64,000 bases of DNA from NCBI RefSeq assembly GCF_938041645.1, contig NZ_CALIST010000022.1, positions 137,498 to 201,497 of the forward strand. Reading direction: 5' to 3'. The translations under genes and the position numbers were made by a program. A model generated the notes under the pieces. The model saw only the letters and a program-made list of their open reading frames with translations, ran no database searches and was not told the DNA's origin. Below, one piece after another: positions 43,980 to 52,582 of the stretch (the stretch's first letter is position 1; each line of letters opens with the position of its first letter). Origin of the DNA: an uncultured Campylobacter sp. GTDB taxonomy: Bacteria; Campylobacterota; Campylobacteria; Campylobacterales; Campylobacteraceae.

Positions 43980-45137
43980 TCAAATTTCGCTCGCTTTTTT
44001 TAGCTTTTCGATGCCGAATTTTTCCCAAATCCTGCTTAAAGATCGATCCAGGCTCTGCTGCTTTTTATCGATCTCGCCAAAAAGCAGCGAGCTGCCCGAT
44101 TTGCCGCTAAAATTTGAAAGATTTAGCGCTACGTGGATTATCTGCGCGCCTTTTTTAACGTCGCAGAGCCTAAACAGCTCAAGCGCGGTCTCGCTCAGCA
44201 AGCTTAGGCTAAAAGCCCTATCCTGGCTGATCTGGTGCGAAAACTCCTCGCGCGATTTGTAGCGGATCTTTAGATCATACGTCGCGGGCTTTAGGCCCCT
44301 TGCAAGCACTTCGCCCGCCAAATGACGCGCCAAAATTAAAATTTTACGCCGCAGCTCGTCCCGATCGGCGCACGGCGCGAAACTGCGTCCAAAGCCGATA
44401 CTTTTGCGCTCGCGCTTTGAGACGACCTCGCCCTCATCCTCGCCGCTAAGGGCTGCGAAAATTTTCCTGCCGTTTGCGCCCATCTTTTCAAAAATTTCTC
44501 TATGCCCTAACGCATCGCCGAAGCTTACGATGCCGTATTTACCGAGCGTTTTTTGCGCCGCTTTGCCGATGCCAAAAAATTTCGCTACCGGCACGGCGGA
44601 TAGCTCGTGCGCAATTTGCGATTTTAAAATTTGCCGCACGCCGAAGGGCTTGGCAAGGCTCGTAGCGAGCTTTGCGATAAGCTTTGCTTCGCTAAGACCT
44701 ACGCTGCACGGAAGGCTAAAGCGGCGCATAATTTCGCTTTGCAAAAACGCAGCAAAGCTCAGCGCGTCCGCGTCGTAAGCCGTGCCGCGTAAATTTAGAA
44801 AAAACTCGTCGATGCTAAATTTTTCGATCTCGGGCGTAAAGCTTAGTAAAAACTCATAAATTTCGCGTGAAGCTTTTCGGTATTCGCCATGCCGCGCGCG
44901 CACTAAAATCAACTGCGGGCAGAGTCCGAGCGCGATTTTAACGGGCTGAGCCGAGTGCACGCCGTCCGCTCTGGCCTCGTAGCTCGCGCTTAAAATCACA
45001 CTACCAAGCTCGCTCTTACCGCCGAAAATCTCCTCGTCGCCGCCTCCGACGACTGCGATCTTTTTGCCCGCAAGCGCGGGATCGGCAAGCCTCGCGACCG
45101 AGACGAAGAAGCTGTCCAAATCGATATGAGCTATCAA
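43980..45137 (-). CDS. dinB: DNA polymerase IV (Y family)
   Basis: Error-prone lesion-bypass polymerase. The 385-residue protein has the first metal motif HIDLDSFFVSV at the N-terminus, the catalytic SIDEFFLNL near residue 105, the helix-hairpin-helix region with IGKAAQKTLGKYGI near 195 and the little-finger domain with RKSIGFGRSFAP near 250. It lacks a clear C-terminal beta-clamp peptide that I can recognise. Its start overlaps the end of ribBA by four bases. Confidence 0.92.
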   Translation of the reverse strand: MIAHIDLDSFFVSVARLADPALAGKKIAVVGGGDEEIFGGKSELGSVILSASYEARADGVHSAQPVKIALGLCPQLILVRARHGEYRKASREIYEFLLSFTPEIEKFSIDEFFLNLRGTAYDADALSFAAFLQSEIMRRFSLPCSVGLSEAKLIAKLATSLAKPFGVRQILKSQIAHELSAVPVAKFFGIGKAAQKTLGKYGIVSFGDALGHREIFEKMGANGRKIFAALSGEDEGEVVSKRERKSIGFGRSFAPCADRDELRRKILILARHLAGEVLARGLKPATYDLKIRYKSREEFSHQISQDRAFSLSLLSETALELFRLCDVKKGAQIIHVALNLSNFSGKSGSSLLFGEIDKKQQSLDRSLSRIWEKFGIEKLKKASEI

Positions 45138-46138
45138 ACTATATCGATCCCGAATCCGCTAAGCCCCGCGTAATCTTTCGGCTCGCTCTTGCTTAAAATT
45201 TTGATTTTTCTCACGCCCAGATGCGCTAAAATTTGCGCTCCAATGCCAAAGCTCTTAAAATCGGCGCGATTTTGCGCGGATTTTAGCATCAAAAGCACGC
45301 CGCCCTCTTTGCGCAAAACATCCAGATCGCGCATGAAATCGTTAAATTTCGTATCGCTTAAAAACTCCAGATCGCTTGAAATTTTATGAAATTTCACGTT
45401 CGTCTGCGCGCTCTTTTCGGGTTCGCCGAAAATATATGCGCGGTGCTTGTTGCCCTCGTGATCGCTCACATCGTAAAATTTCGCCGCTTCGCCGCACAGC
45501 AGAGCGCTTTTGGGCTCGCTAAATTTAACGAGCGTTTCGTGCTTTAGGCGGTACTGCACGATCTGTGCGACCGAGATCATATTGATGCCGTGCTGCGCGC
45601 AGAATTTTTCCAGATCGTCCCTGCGCGCCATATCGCCGTCGTCTTTGACTATCTCGCAGATCACGGCGCTTTGCGAAAGCCCAGCCAAGCGGCACAGATC
45701 CGTAGAGCCCTCGGTGTGCCCCGTGCGGGCGAGCACGCCGCCGCTTTTGGCGATTAGCGGGAAAATATGCCCAGGGCGGACGAAATCATCTGCGCGAGCG
45801 CCCACGCGCGACATCAGCTCGATCGTCATATTGCGCTCATACGCGCTTACGCCCGTCTTGGCGCCCTTCGCGTCGATCGTGACGGTAAATGCGGTCTCGT
45901 GACTGGAGGTGTTTTTATCGACCATCAAATTTAGATCTAGCTGCTGTGCGATCTGCGGGCTAAGCGCCACGCACAGCACTCCGCGAGCGTGCGTGATCGC
46001 AAAATTTACCTTCTGCGCGCTGCTAAAGGTGCTCGCAAACACCAAATCGCCCTCGTTCTCGCGATCGACGTCATCGACCATAACGAGCATCTTGCCGTTT
46101 TTCAGATCCTCGATCGCTTGCTCTACGCTAACCATCAT
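45134..46138 (-). CDS. ribBA: 3,4-dihydroxy-2-butanone 4-phosphate synthase with degenerate GTP cyclohydrolase II domain
   Basis: Makes the four-carbon riboflavin precursor from ribulose 5-phosphate. The 334-residue protein has a full DHBP-synthase domain (about 1-200): VDDVDRENEGDLVFAS and VLARTGHTEGSTDLCRLAG. The C-terminal part (about 205-334) aligns in position with GTP cyclohydrolase II but shows neither the three zinc cysteines nor the arginine/tyrosine catalytic cluster, so that half is probably inactive. A separate ribA would then be needed elsewhere. GGAGA precedes the ATG. ribE is 37 kb away. Confidence 0.88.
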   Translation of the reverse strand: MMVSVEQAIEDLKNGKMLVMVDDVDRENEGDLVFASTFSSAQKVNFAITHARGVLCVALSPQIAQQLDLNLMVDKNTSSHETAFTVTIDAKGAKTGVSAYERNMTIELMSRVGARADDFVRPGHIFPLIAKSGGVLARTGHTEGSTDLCRLAGLSQSAVICEIVKDDGDMARRDDLEKFCAQHGINMISVAQIVQYRLKHETLVKFSEPKSALLCGEAAKFYDVSDHEGNKHRAYIFGEPEKSAQTNVKFHKISSDLEFLSDTKFNDFMRDLDVLRKEGGVLLMLKSAQNRADFKSFGIGAQILAHLGVRKIKILSKSEPKDYAGLSGFGIDIV

Positions 46139-46150
46139 CTCTCCTTAAAT

Positions 46151-46987
46151 TTAAGATATTATTGTGCCGTTTTTATTCACGATCGTTTCGCGACCGTCTA
46201 GTATGATTTTGACGTAGTCGTCGCTCAGAATTTTAATAACTTCTATCTCGTCGTAAAACATCGGCTTTAAAATTTCATTATCCTCATCATCTAGCAGCCC
46301 CCATTTGCCGTCTTTTTTGACTTTAACGTATCCTTCGCAATATTTGATTTCGTCATAATATCCGCACAAAGTATTGTCAAAATCCCAAGCAAGCTCGTAT
46401 ACACAAGACACTACCTCTGTGCCCGTTTTATCGATAAAGCCCCATTTGCCGTCCTTTTCAATCTTTGCTAAGCCTTCGCAAAAACTCCCGGCCCGATCAT
46501 ATATGCAAGGAATAACTTCTTTTCCCATTTCATCGATATATCCCCAATAACCGTTCTTTTTAACGTCCGCCAAGCCTTCGCGAAAAACGCCAACGTCATC
46601 ATATATACAAGGAACGATCTCTTTGCCGGTTTTATCGATAAAGCCCCAATAGCCGCTTTTTTGAACTTCCGCCAGTTCTTCGTCAAAATTATAAGCATCA
46701 TCATATATACAAGAAATCACCTCTTTACCCGTTTTATCGATAAAGCCGAATTTATCGTTCTTATTAACCCACGCTAAGCCCTCGCAAAACTCCTCGGCCC
46801 GATCATATATGCAGGGAATAACTTCTTTGCCCGTTTTATCGACGAAGCCGAATTTATCGTTTTTTCTAACGCATGCTAGGCCTTCGCTAAAATACGAAAC
46901 ATCATCATAGATACAAGAAGCTATCTCCTTTCCCGTTTTATCGATAAAGCCCCATTTATCGTTCTTTTTAACCCATGCCGATACCAT
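46151..46987 (-). CDS. WG-repeat protein
   Basis: Function unknown. The 278-residue protein is built almost wholly of WG (KWG-type) beta repeats of about 33 residues with the pattern K-x-x-x-W/F-G-F-I-D-K-T-G-K-E (six copies plus a weaker seventh, WGLLDDEDNE). No signal peptide is present and the first repeat starts at residue 8, so the protein may be trimmed at its N-terminus. DNA repeats are near identical, so copy number can change by recombination. GGAGATCGAG precedes the ATG; HIT gene lies 15 bases upstream. Confidence 0.8.
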   Translation of the reverse strand: MVSAWVKKNDKWGFIDKTGKEIASCIYDDVSYFSEGLACVRKNDKFGFVDKTGKEVIPCIYDRAEEFCEGLAWVNKNDKFGFIDKTGKEVISCIYDDAYNFDEELAEVQKSGYWGFIDKTGKEIVPCIYDDVGVFREGLADVKKNGYWGYIDEMGKEVIPCIYDRAGSFCEGLAKIEKDGKWGFIDKTGTEVVSCVYELAWDFDNTLCGYYDEIKYCEGYVKVKKDGKWGLLDDEDNEILKPMFYDEIEVIKILSDDYVKIILDGRETIVNKNGTIIS

Positions 46988-47002
46988 CTCGATCTCCCAA
47001 AT

Positions 47003-47491
47003 TTAAATTTTGATTTCCGCGTAAGCCGCCTTGAGCTTCTCAAAAAGCGGGGCGAACGAAACGCCGTTTACGCGGACGTTTGCGATCGTCGTGATGAAAT
47101 TCGTATCGCGCTGCCACCGCGGCACGAGATGATAGTGCACGTGCTCGGCTATGCCCGCACCCGCGGCGGCGCCGAGATTCATACCGATATTTACGCCGTT
47201 TGCACCCAGAGTGCGCTTTAAGATCCCCACTCCGGCGCGCACGTAGCGGCTCATCTCCGCCCACGCATCATCGCTAAGGCACTCGATATTATCGACGTGC
47301 TCGTAAGGTATGACCATAAACGCGCCCGGGCTGTAAGGGTAGAGGTTCATCACCCCAAAGCAGTGCCGCGCGCGAAAAAGCACGCCGTTGCGATCGTCAA
47401 ACGCCGCATCCGCCGCCGCGTCGCAGAAGGGACAGCCGCTTCTTTTTTCGGTAAAATACTCGCTTCGCCAAGGGGCGCAAAGATAATCCAT
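47003..47491 (-). CDS. HIT-family nucleotide hydrolase/phosphorylase
   Basis: Histidine-triad protein acting on dinucleoside polyphosphates or AMP conjugates. I choose the internal ATG at 47491 because GGAAAGGAAAAGAG lies directly before it; the product then begins MDYLCAPWRSEYF as in Campylobacter relatives. 162 residues. It has a zinc-type CPFC, and the triad HVHYHLVPRW near residue 125. In C. jejuni the HIT gene is next to trpC; here an 870-base gap separates them. Confidence 0.88.
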   Translation of the reverse strand: MDYLCAPWRSEYFTEKRSGCPFCDAAADAAFDDRNGVLFRARHCFGVMNLYPYSPGAFMVIPYEHVDNIECLSDDAWAEMSRYVRAGVGILKRTLGANGVNIGMNLGAAAGAGIAEHVHYHLVPRWQRDTNFITTIANVRVNGVSFAPLFEKLKAAYAEIKI

Positions 47492-48362
47492 CTCTTTTCC
47501 TTTCCGAAATTCCAAAATTCTATGGAATTTTAAAATTTGCGTTTCGCAAAATTCTATGAAATTTGGAATTTAAAACTTCTAAATTTCATAGAATTTTAAA
47601 TTTACGCGGTCTGCGCTTGCTCGCATGATGCGGAGCTATACACGTGGCAAGCGCGACATGCTTTGCAATCGCGAGGCGCTTCGGCGCAATACGCACTCTG
47701 CGGATCGAAGCCCGCGGCGGCCATTGGTGCGCATTTGACGGACACTCATCGCGCGGCAAACATAGCGTCTAAAAGTCCGCACCGTAGCCGTTTGCGCGGC
47801 GCATTATAATAAAACTTTGACGCACTCACAGGCGCGGTACGCGATGCCAAACCTGCGCTGCAATCACCATCGCAACACGTGGTAAAATTTAACGCGGCGC
47901 GGTCACGCGTAACTGCGGCTCAGTTAAAGCCCAATCGCGATGTATTGCAGCCTACGGGCGGCTTAGATCGCGAGCTGCGATTAAATTTACGGCGCCGTAT
48001 ATAATCGCCAATACTAGGCTTGCGTAAGCGTACGACATGTAGGGCATTGCGGCAAACTCGCAATCCTAAGCAGTCAAATTCCGCAAGCGCAAACCCGCCT
48101 GCGCGAAGCTATGCGAAGCGTAAATTTAAACCTCGCTCCGCAGCTGTTCGCGCCATGTGCAATAACAAACTCACGATGCAAAGCGTAGCGTGAATTCTCG
48201 CGCGATGTGCGATATTAAATTGCGGCGCGGCGCTAAATTTAAAGAGCCGTTAAATTTTAAAGTCCGCAGAATTTTAAAATTTACTGCTTTAAAATTTCAC
48301 TCCGTTCGCTAAATTTAACCGCTCGCTTCGGGTTTAAGCTTGCGCTATTAAACGAGCCGAAT
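47492..48362. repeat. Gene-free gap, RAATTY-rich at both ends
   Basis: About 20 RAATTY hexamers, ten of them within 47500-47610, and a doubled palindrome at 48269-48282. The centre (47650-48120) is GC-rich with no coding frame I trust. The gap breaks a HIT-trpC adjacency known from C. jejuni. Confidence 0.55.
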
Positions 48363-49163
48363 TTAAATTTTGCCGCTCGCGCCGAGCTTTATCTCGCGCA
48401 GCGCAGCGCCGACGTCATTTTGGCGCATAAAATGCTCGCCGATCAAAAACGCATCGACGCCCGCCTCGTGCAAGCTTAAAAGCTGCTCGTGCGAGTGCAG
48501 ACCGCTTTCGGCGACGATGATCTTGCCGTTTGGAATCAGCGGGATCAGCCGCTCGCTCAGGCTCGTATCGACCTCGAAAGTCTCTAAATTTCGATGGTTG
48601 ATGCCGATAATATCAGCGCCTGCAAAGACCACTTTTTTCAGATCGTCCTTATCGTGGATCTCGCACAGCGCCTCAAGCCCCAGCCTGCGGGCAAACTCAA
48701 GCAGTTCTCTCAGCTCCTTGCCTTCCAGAGCTTTGGCGATCAGCAGGATAAAATCCGCGCCGTAAACCAGCGCCTCTAGGACTTGATAGCGATCTATGAT
48801 GAAATCCTTGCGCAAAATGGGCGTGTGAGTGTAGCGGCGGATCTGCGGGATGAACTCCAAATCGCCTCTGAAATAATGCGGCTCGGTAAGCACCGAAAAG
48901 GCGCTCGCACCTGCATTTTCGTACTCCACGGCAAGGCTTAGCGGCTCAAAATCCTCGCGGATGATCCCCTTACTCGGGCTTGCCTTTTTGATCTCGGCGA
49001 TAATGCGTAGCGGGTCCTTCTCATCGCTTCTAAGCGCGCTTATGACGTCGCGCGGCTCGTAGGGATTAGCGCTTAGCGAGCGGCCGAGCAGATCCTCGGG
49101 TAGCCTTTCTTTACGAAGCGCGAGATCCTCTCGAGTACGTTTTAAAATTTCATCCAAAATCAT
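48363..49163 (-). CDS. trpC: Indole-3-glycerol phosphate synthase
   Basis: Closes the indole ring in tryptophan synthesis. The 266-residue TIM barrel has the catalytic IAEIKKASPSKGIIREDF near residue 56, FSVLTEPHYFRGDLEFI near 93, LRKDFIIDRYQVLEA near 116, GINHRNLETFEVD near 193 and IVAESGLHS near 223. Full length. It follows the TPR-protein gene by two bases. Other trp genes are not adjacent. Confidence 0.94.
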   Translation of the reverse strand: MILDEILKRTREDLALRKERLPEDLLGRSLSANPYEPRDVISALRSDEKDPLRIIAEIKKASPSKGIIREDFEPLSLAVEYENAGASAFSVLTEPHYFRGDLEFIPQIRRYTHTPILRKDFIIDRYQVLEALVYGADFILLIAKALEGKELRELLEFARRLGLEALCEIHDKDDLKKVVFAGADIIGINHRNLETFEVDTSLSERLIPLIPNGKIIVAESGLHSHEQLLSLHEAGVDAFLIGEHFMRQNDVGAALREIKLGASGKI

Positions 49164-49165
49164 CG

Positions 49166-49579
49166 CTACTGCTTTGGTGTCTGAATTTTAGAGCCGGTGG
49201 GCTCTTTCGACGTAGAATTTTGCTCTGGTATAAAATCCTGCCTCGATACGGAATTTTGTCTTGACGAGGCAGAATTCTGCGCGGCGGAATTTATAGGCGT
49301 CGCAAAATTTTCAGAAGCCGCGGAATTTGGTGTCTGGTTTTGAACCATGGAATTTGCAGACCTGGCAGAATTTTGCGAAGCGGAGTCTTTTGGCGTTAAA
49401 TCACGCGTTGCAGCGGAGCTTGGACGCGCGGAATCTAACGCGGAGCTTTCGGGCGCCGTAGATTTTATGGAATTAGGCGAAGGAGTTTTTATTGCCGGGC
49501 TTTGCGGCGCCTGATCTTTCGGCGTGGAGCCTTTTATCGTAGCGGGGTTTTGCGATATAGAATTCTGCGGCGCTACGCC
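49166..49579 (-). repeat. RAATTY-rich coding tail of the TPR protein
   Basis: About ten RAATTY hexamers, eight of them within 49210-49380, encode the low-complexity tail; Gln-Asn-Ser and Glu-Asn-Phe units recur (SAAQNSASSRQNSVS style). Confidence 0.65.
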
Positions 49580-51010
49580 TGTGCCAGCAGCGCACGCATC
49601 GATCGCCTCCAAATGCTCTTTGCCTTCGGGGGAATTAAAAAATTCTGCGTCTTTGATCTTAGCCATTTCATTTTTAGCCTTGTCGCACTCGCCAAGCTTG
49701 TAGTATCCCCAAGCAAGCGAGTCCAGATAATACGGCGAGTCGGGGTCTTTTTGTAGAGCGCGGCGGACGAGCTCGATGCCCTTGCGAACGTCTAAATCGT
49801 GATCTATTAAGATGTAGCCGTAGTAGTTTAGGTGCACGGGGTCTTTAAGCTGCGGCACGATATTTTCAAATTTTGCCACTACGCTAGATAGGGTCTTGGC
49901 ATCTACGTTTTTGCCCGCACTTTCATATTCGTAGATCGCCTCGATCGCCAAAAAGTCGTAATTTTTGGTCTTCATAAACTCATCGCGTGCCATTTTAATC
50001 GCGGTTTTATAGTCTTTTTTATGCGCGTAGGCATCGATTAGAAGCTCGCGCTTGTAGTCGTATTTCTTCAAAAGCTCGATTATTTTATCAAAGTCGTTTG
50101 AGTAGTAATAAATCGCTATCATATCGTCTAAGAATTTATTATCTCCTTTGGCTTCATACAGCGCTTCATCGATCTTAGCGACATCCAAATAGCGTTTATT
50201 CGCGCGATACACATCAGCTAGCAGCTCGCACGCCATACCCTGGGCGCAGCCGTAGATGCGCCTATGCGTCTCGATGATGCGGATCGCTCCGTCCGAATCA
50301 TTGAGTTTATTTAGCAGCACGTCGCATAATCTGATGAGATTTTCGTCAGTTTTGTCTAGCTCATAGGCTTTTTCAAAGTAGGTTTTGGCTAAAGTAAAAT
50401 TCTCCATCGCATAATATGTCGCCGCTAAGATCGCGTAACTACGCGAAACTGGATCTACGGTGACCAGCTTAAGAGCAGCGGTATTGGCGTTTAGATTATC
50501 TTTAATGCCTAAGTAGTAGCCGATTTTTACTCGCAGATACTCAGAGTCTGAGCTTAAGCTCTTTTCGCCGAGCTTTAAATAGCGCGCCGTATTTTTACGA
50601 TCTTTGATCGCAAAAGCAGTCTTTAGCGCTTCTAGCAGATAAACGGACGAGCCCGTTTTATTGTATACCTTTTCATATAAAAACATCGATGCGACGGGAT
50701 CTTTATGCAGTAGCTCCAAAGCTGTAAGCAAATCGAAATTTAGCTCGGCGTCTTCTTGCGCTCGCATCGCATGATTTAGCTTTTCTTTGGTTATACTTTT
50801 AGCGCTTACGCCGCGATTTATCAAGCTCTTTTTAATTGCATCTTTTGCACCGTTTTTTGTACCAATGCTGGAATTCCGATCAGACGCTTTTTTATCCGTA
50901 ACAGACTGCTTCGCTGCTGCAGCATTCGTCCTACCCTCCGCACTTAGATACTGCGGCGCTAAAATCATCGCCGCGATTAAAATTCCGCCAAAAACCTTAC
51001 CCCGATACAT
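49166..51010 (-). CDS. Exported TPR-repeat protein with low-complexity tail
   Basis: Position matches the C. jejuni TPR lipoprotein gene upstream of trpC (Cj0497). The 614-residue protein starts with a signal segment (MYRGKVFGGILIAAMILAPQYLSAEG) but I see no lipobox cysteine. Residues about 85-475 are tetratricopeptide-like helical repeats (YAILAATYYAMENFTLAKTY, YLDSLAWGYYKLGECDKAKN). Residues about 478-614 are a Ser/Asn/Pro/Gln/Thr-rich tail absent from ordinary TPR proteins. Its start lies inside the YkgJ gene (34-base overlap). Probably periplasmic, scaffold-like. Confidence 0.8.
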   Translation of the reverse strand: MYRGKVFGGILIAAMILAPQYLSAEGRTNAAAAKQSVTDKKASDRNSSIGTKNGAKDAIKKSLINRGVSAKSITKEKLNHAMRAQEDAELNFDLLTALELLHKDPVASMFLYEKVYNKTGSSVYLLEALKTAFAIKDRKNTARYLKLGEKSLSSDSEYLRVKIGYYLGIKDNLNANTAALKLVTVDPVSRSYAILAATYYAMENFTLAKTYFEKAYELDKTDENLIRLCDVLLNKLNDSDGAIRIIETHRRIYGCAQGMACELLADVYRANKRYLDVAKIDEALYEAKGDNKFLDDMIAIYYYSNDFDKIIELLKKYDYKRELLIDAYAHKKDYKTAIKMARDEFMKTKNYDFLAIEAIYEYESAGKNVDAKTLSSVVAKFENIVPQLKDPVHLNYYGYILIDHDLDVRKGIELVRRALQKDPDSPYYLDSLAWGYYKLGECDKAKNEMAKIKDAEFFNSPEGKEHLEAIDACAAGTGVAPQNSISQNPATIKGSTPKDQAPQSPAIKTPSPNSIKSTAPESSALDSARPSSAATRDLTPKDSASQNSARSANSMVQNQTPNSAASENFATPINSAAQNSASSRQNSVSRQDFIPEQNSTSKEPTGSKIQTPKQ

Positions 51011-51348
51011 TCTTCCTCCAATTCTTTAGTATGCGTTTTAAAATATTCCCAAAATGGAAAGCTACGACACTGCTTCGGGCGCAGCTCGTAAATCCCGCAG
51101 TTGCGCTGCGCCTCGTCAAAAAACACGCACGCCAAACCGCCTTCAAAGGGCTTTTCTTTTACGCTAAATTTAGCGCCTATTTTTTGTAAATAAATTTCTT
51201 TAAGCCTTGCAGGCGAAATTTTAAATTTTACCGCCAGCGCCGCAATCTCGCTCTCATCTATCCAGATGTAGCCGCTCTCTCCAGTGCAGCACTTGCCGCC
51301 GCAGCGCTCGCATGCGCTAGCATCGAAACTAAAGCCGAACTCACTCAT
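50977..51348 (-). CDS. YkgJ-family cysteine-cluster protein
   Basis: Predicted metal- or Fe-S-binding protein of the YkgJ/CxxCxxCC family; precise role unknown. The 123-residue protein has CERCGGKCCTGESGYIW near residue 14 and the second cysteine set CVFFDEAQRNCGIYELRPKQC near 75-95, ending SFPFWEYFKT. It overlaps both neighbours (eight bases with the methyltransferase, 34 with the TPR gene), a tightly packed operon that also exists in C. jejuni (Cj0495-Cj0498). Confidence 0.87.
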   Translation of the reverse strand: MSEFGFSFDASACERCGGKCCTGESGYIWIDESEIAALAVKFKISPARLKEIYLQKIGAKFSVKEKPFEGGLACVFFDEAQRNCGIYELRPKQCRSFPFWEYFKTHTKELEEECIGVRFLAEF

Positions 51349-52582
51349 AATCCACGCTCGTCAGATCCGCGCTTTTGTAGATCGCGTGGGCTTGTGCGGT
51401 GCGCTTTCCGTGCGCACTAGCATAGATCGGAATGGTGATCTCACAGGGCGAGCGCGAGTTCTTACGAGCTTGCAAAAGCGCTAGTTTAGCGGGCTTTGAA
51501 ATGTCGGGATAGACAAAACCAAGCCTCGTCAAATTTAGCCTAAACTCGCCTAAAAGCTCGCAAATTTTAGCTAGCTTGCCCGCCTCGTAGCAAAAAATAA
51601 GCGTACCGCCAGGCTTAAGATGAGCATTCGCAGATCGCACGAAATCCCGTAGGCTAAGGCTTGCTGCGCTCTTACTAAGCGCCATATGAGGCTCTTTGCT
51701 AAGCGAAATGCGCTCTCGATAAAAGGGCGGATTTGAGACGATAAAGTCAAAACGCTTTTTGCTTTTAAACTCCGCGAAATCCGCGTGCAAAATCTCGGCA
51801 GGCAGATCGTTTTGCAAAGAATTTAGCCTTAAGATTTCTAAATTTCGCTCTTGAATTTCTAGCAAGCTTAGATTGATGCTTTTAAAATCGCGTTTTAGCA
51901 AAAGCCCTAAAATTCCACATCCTGCGCCCACATCCAGCACGTCGCCGTATATCGCTCGCGGATTTAGAGCGCCTTTTAAGCTACGCTCATTGCAAGCGGC
52001 AAACCAGCCGTCACGCAAGCACTCCGCAGCAAAATCCTCGCGCACCTTGGCGTCTTCAAATTTGCTCGCGAAATCTTTATCGTACGTCTTTTGAGATTCT
52101 AAAGGCTGCGCGATTTGCTCGTCACAAAATTTAAAATTTTCACCGCTTGCGATATCAGGCTTTAAAGCATGCCAGGCTTCGTCGCTTTGAAAATCGGAAT
52201 TTTTGCAGCGCTCGCTTTGAAATTTCTCCTGAAATTCCGCTTGAAATTTCATTTTAAATTCCGCCTTAAGTTCAGCACAGCCCTTACTTCCAAAATCGTG
52301 ATCATTCCCCACGCTATGGTTAGCGGCATACGACTCTTCTTTGCTAAAAGCGCAATCCTCGGCGCAAAATCCCGCTTCACCGCCTGCGAAATCCGAAGCG
52401 CAAAACTGCGCATTAAAGCCTCCATCTGTCGCGTCTTTAAATTCCGCGCCACAGCCCAGCGTCCAAGAGCCATTTTGCGATGCTGCGTCAGTTTTACGCA
52501 CACCTGAGCTTCTTATAAAATTCCACAAAAAAATCGTATCGCTCGTGTAGCGATAGCCCTTTTTTGGCTGATAAAGCCTCAT
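51341..52582 (-). CDS. TrmN6-like tRNA adenine-N6 methyltransferase with large insertion
   Basis: SAM-dependent methyltransferase of the TrmN6/YfiC group. The first 30 residues are normal (MRLYQPKKGYRYTSDTIFLW). The SAM motif DVLDVGAGCGILGLLLKR does not come until about residue 214, whereas in relatives it follows within about 15-20 residues. The catalytic SNPPFYRER and downstream core are present. The 183 residues between are low-complexity (Ala, Glu, Phe, Lys, Cys, Asn), making 413 residues instead of about 235. Frame is open and core motifs are intact. The ATG overlaps the preceding oxidoreductase stop by four bases. Confidence 0.82.
   Translation of the reverse strand: MRLYQPKKGYRYTSDTIFLWNFIRSSGVRKTDAASQNGSWTLGCGAEFKDATDGGFNAQFCASDFAGGEAGFCAEDCAFSKEESYAANHSVGNDHDFGSKGCAELKAEFKMKFQAEFQEKFQSERCKNSDFQSDEAWHALKPDIASGENFKFCDEQIAQPLESQKTYDKDFASKFEDAKVREDFAAECLRDGWFAACNERSLKGALNPRAIYGDVLDVGAGCGILGLLLKRDFKSINLSLLEIQERNLEILRLNSLQNDLPAEILHADFAEFKSKKRFDFIVSNPPFYRERISLSKEPHMALSKSAASLSLRDFVRSANAHLKPGGTLIFCYEAGKLAKICELLGEFRLNLTRLGFVYPDISKPAKLALLQARKNSRSPCEITIPIYASAHGKRTAQAHAIYKSADLTSVDYE
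51944..52492 (-). repeat. In-frame insertion in the TrmN6-like gene
   Basis: The DNA for the extra residues (about 31-213) has eight RAATTY hexamers, five of them within 52198-52262 where the protein reads as KMKFQAEFQEKFQSE, a repeated K/Q-F-Q-x-E unit. Boundaries come from the missing spacing to the SAM motif. Confidence 0.65.
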
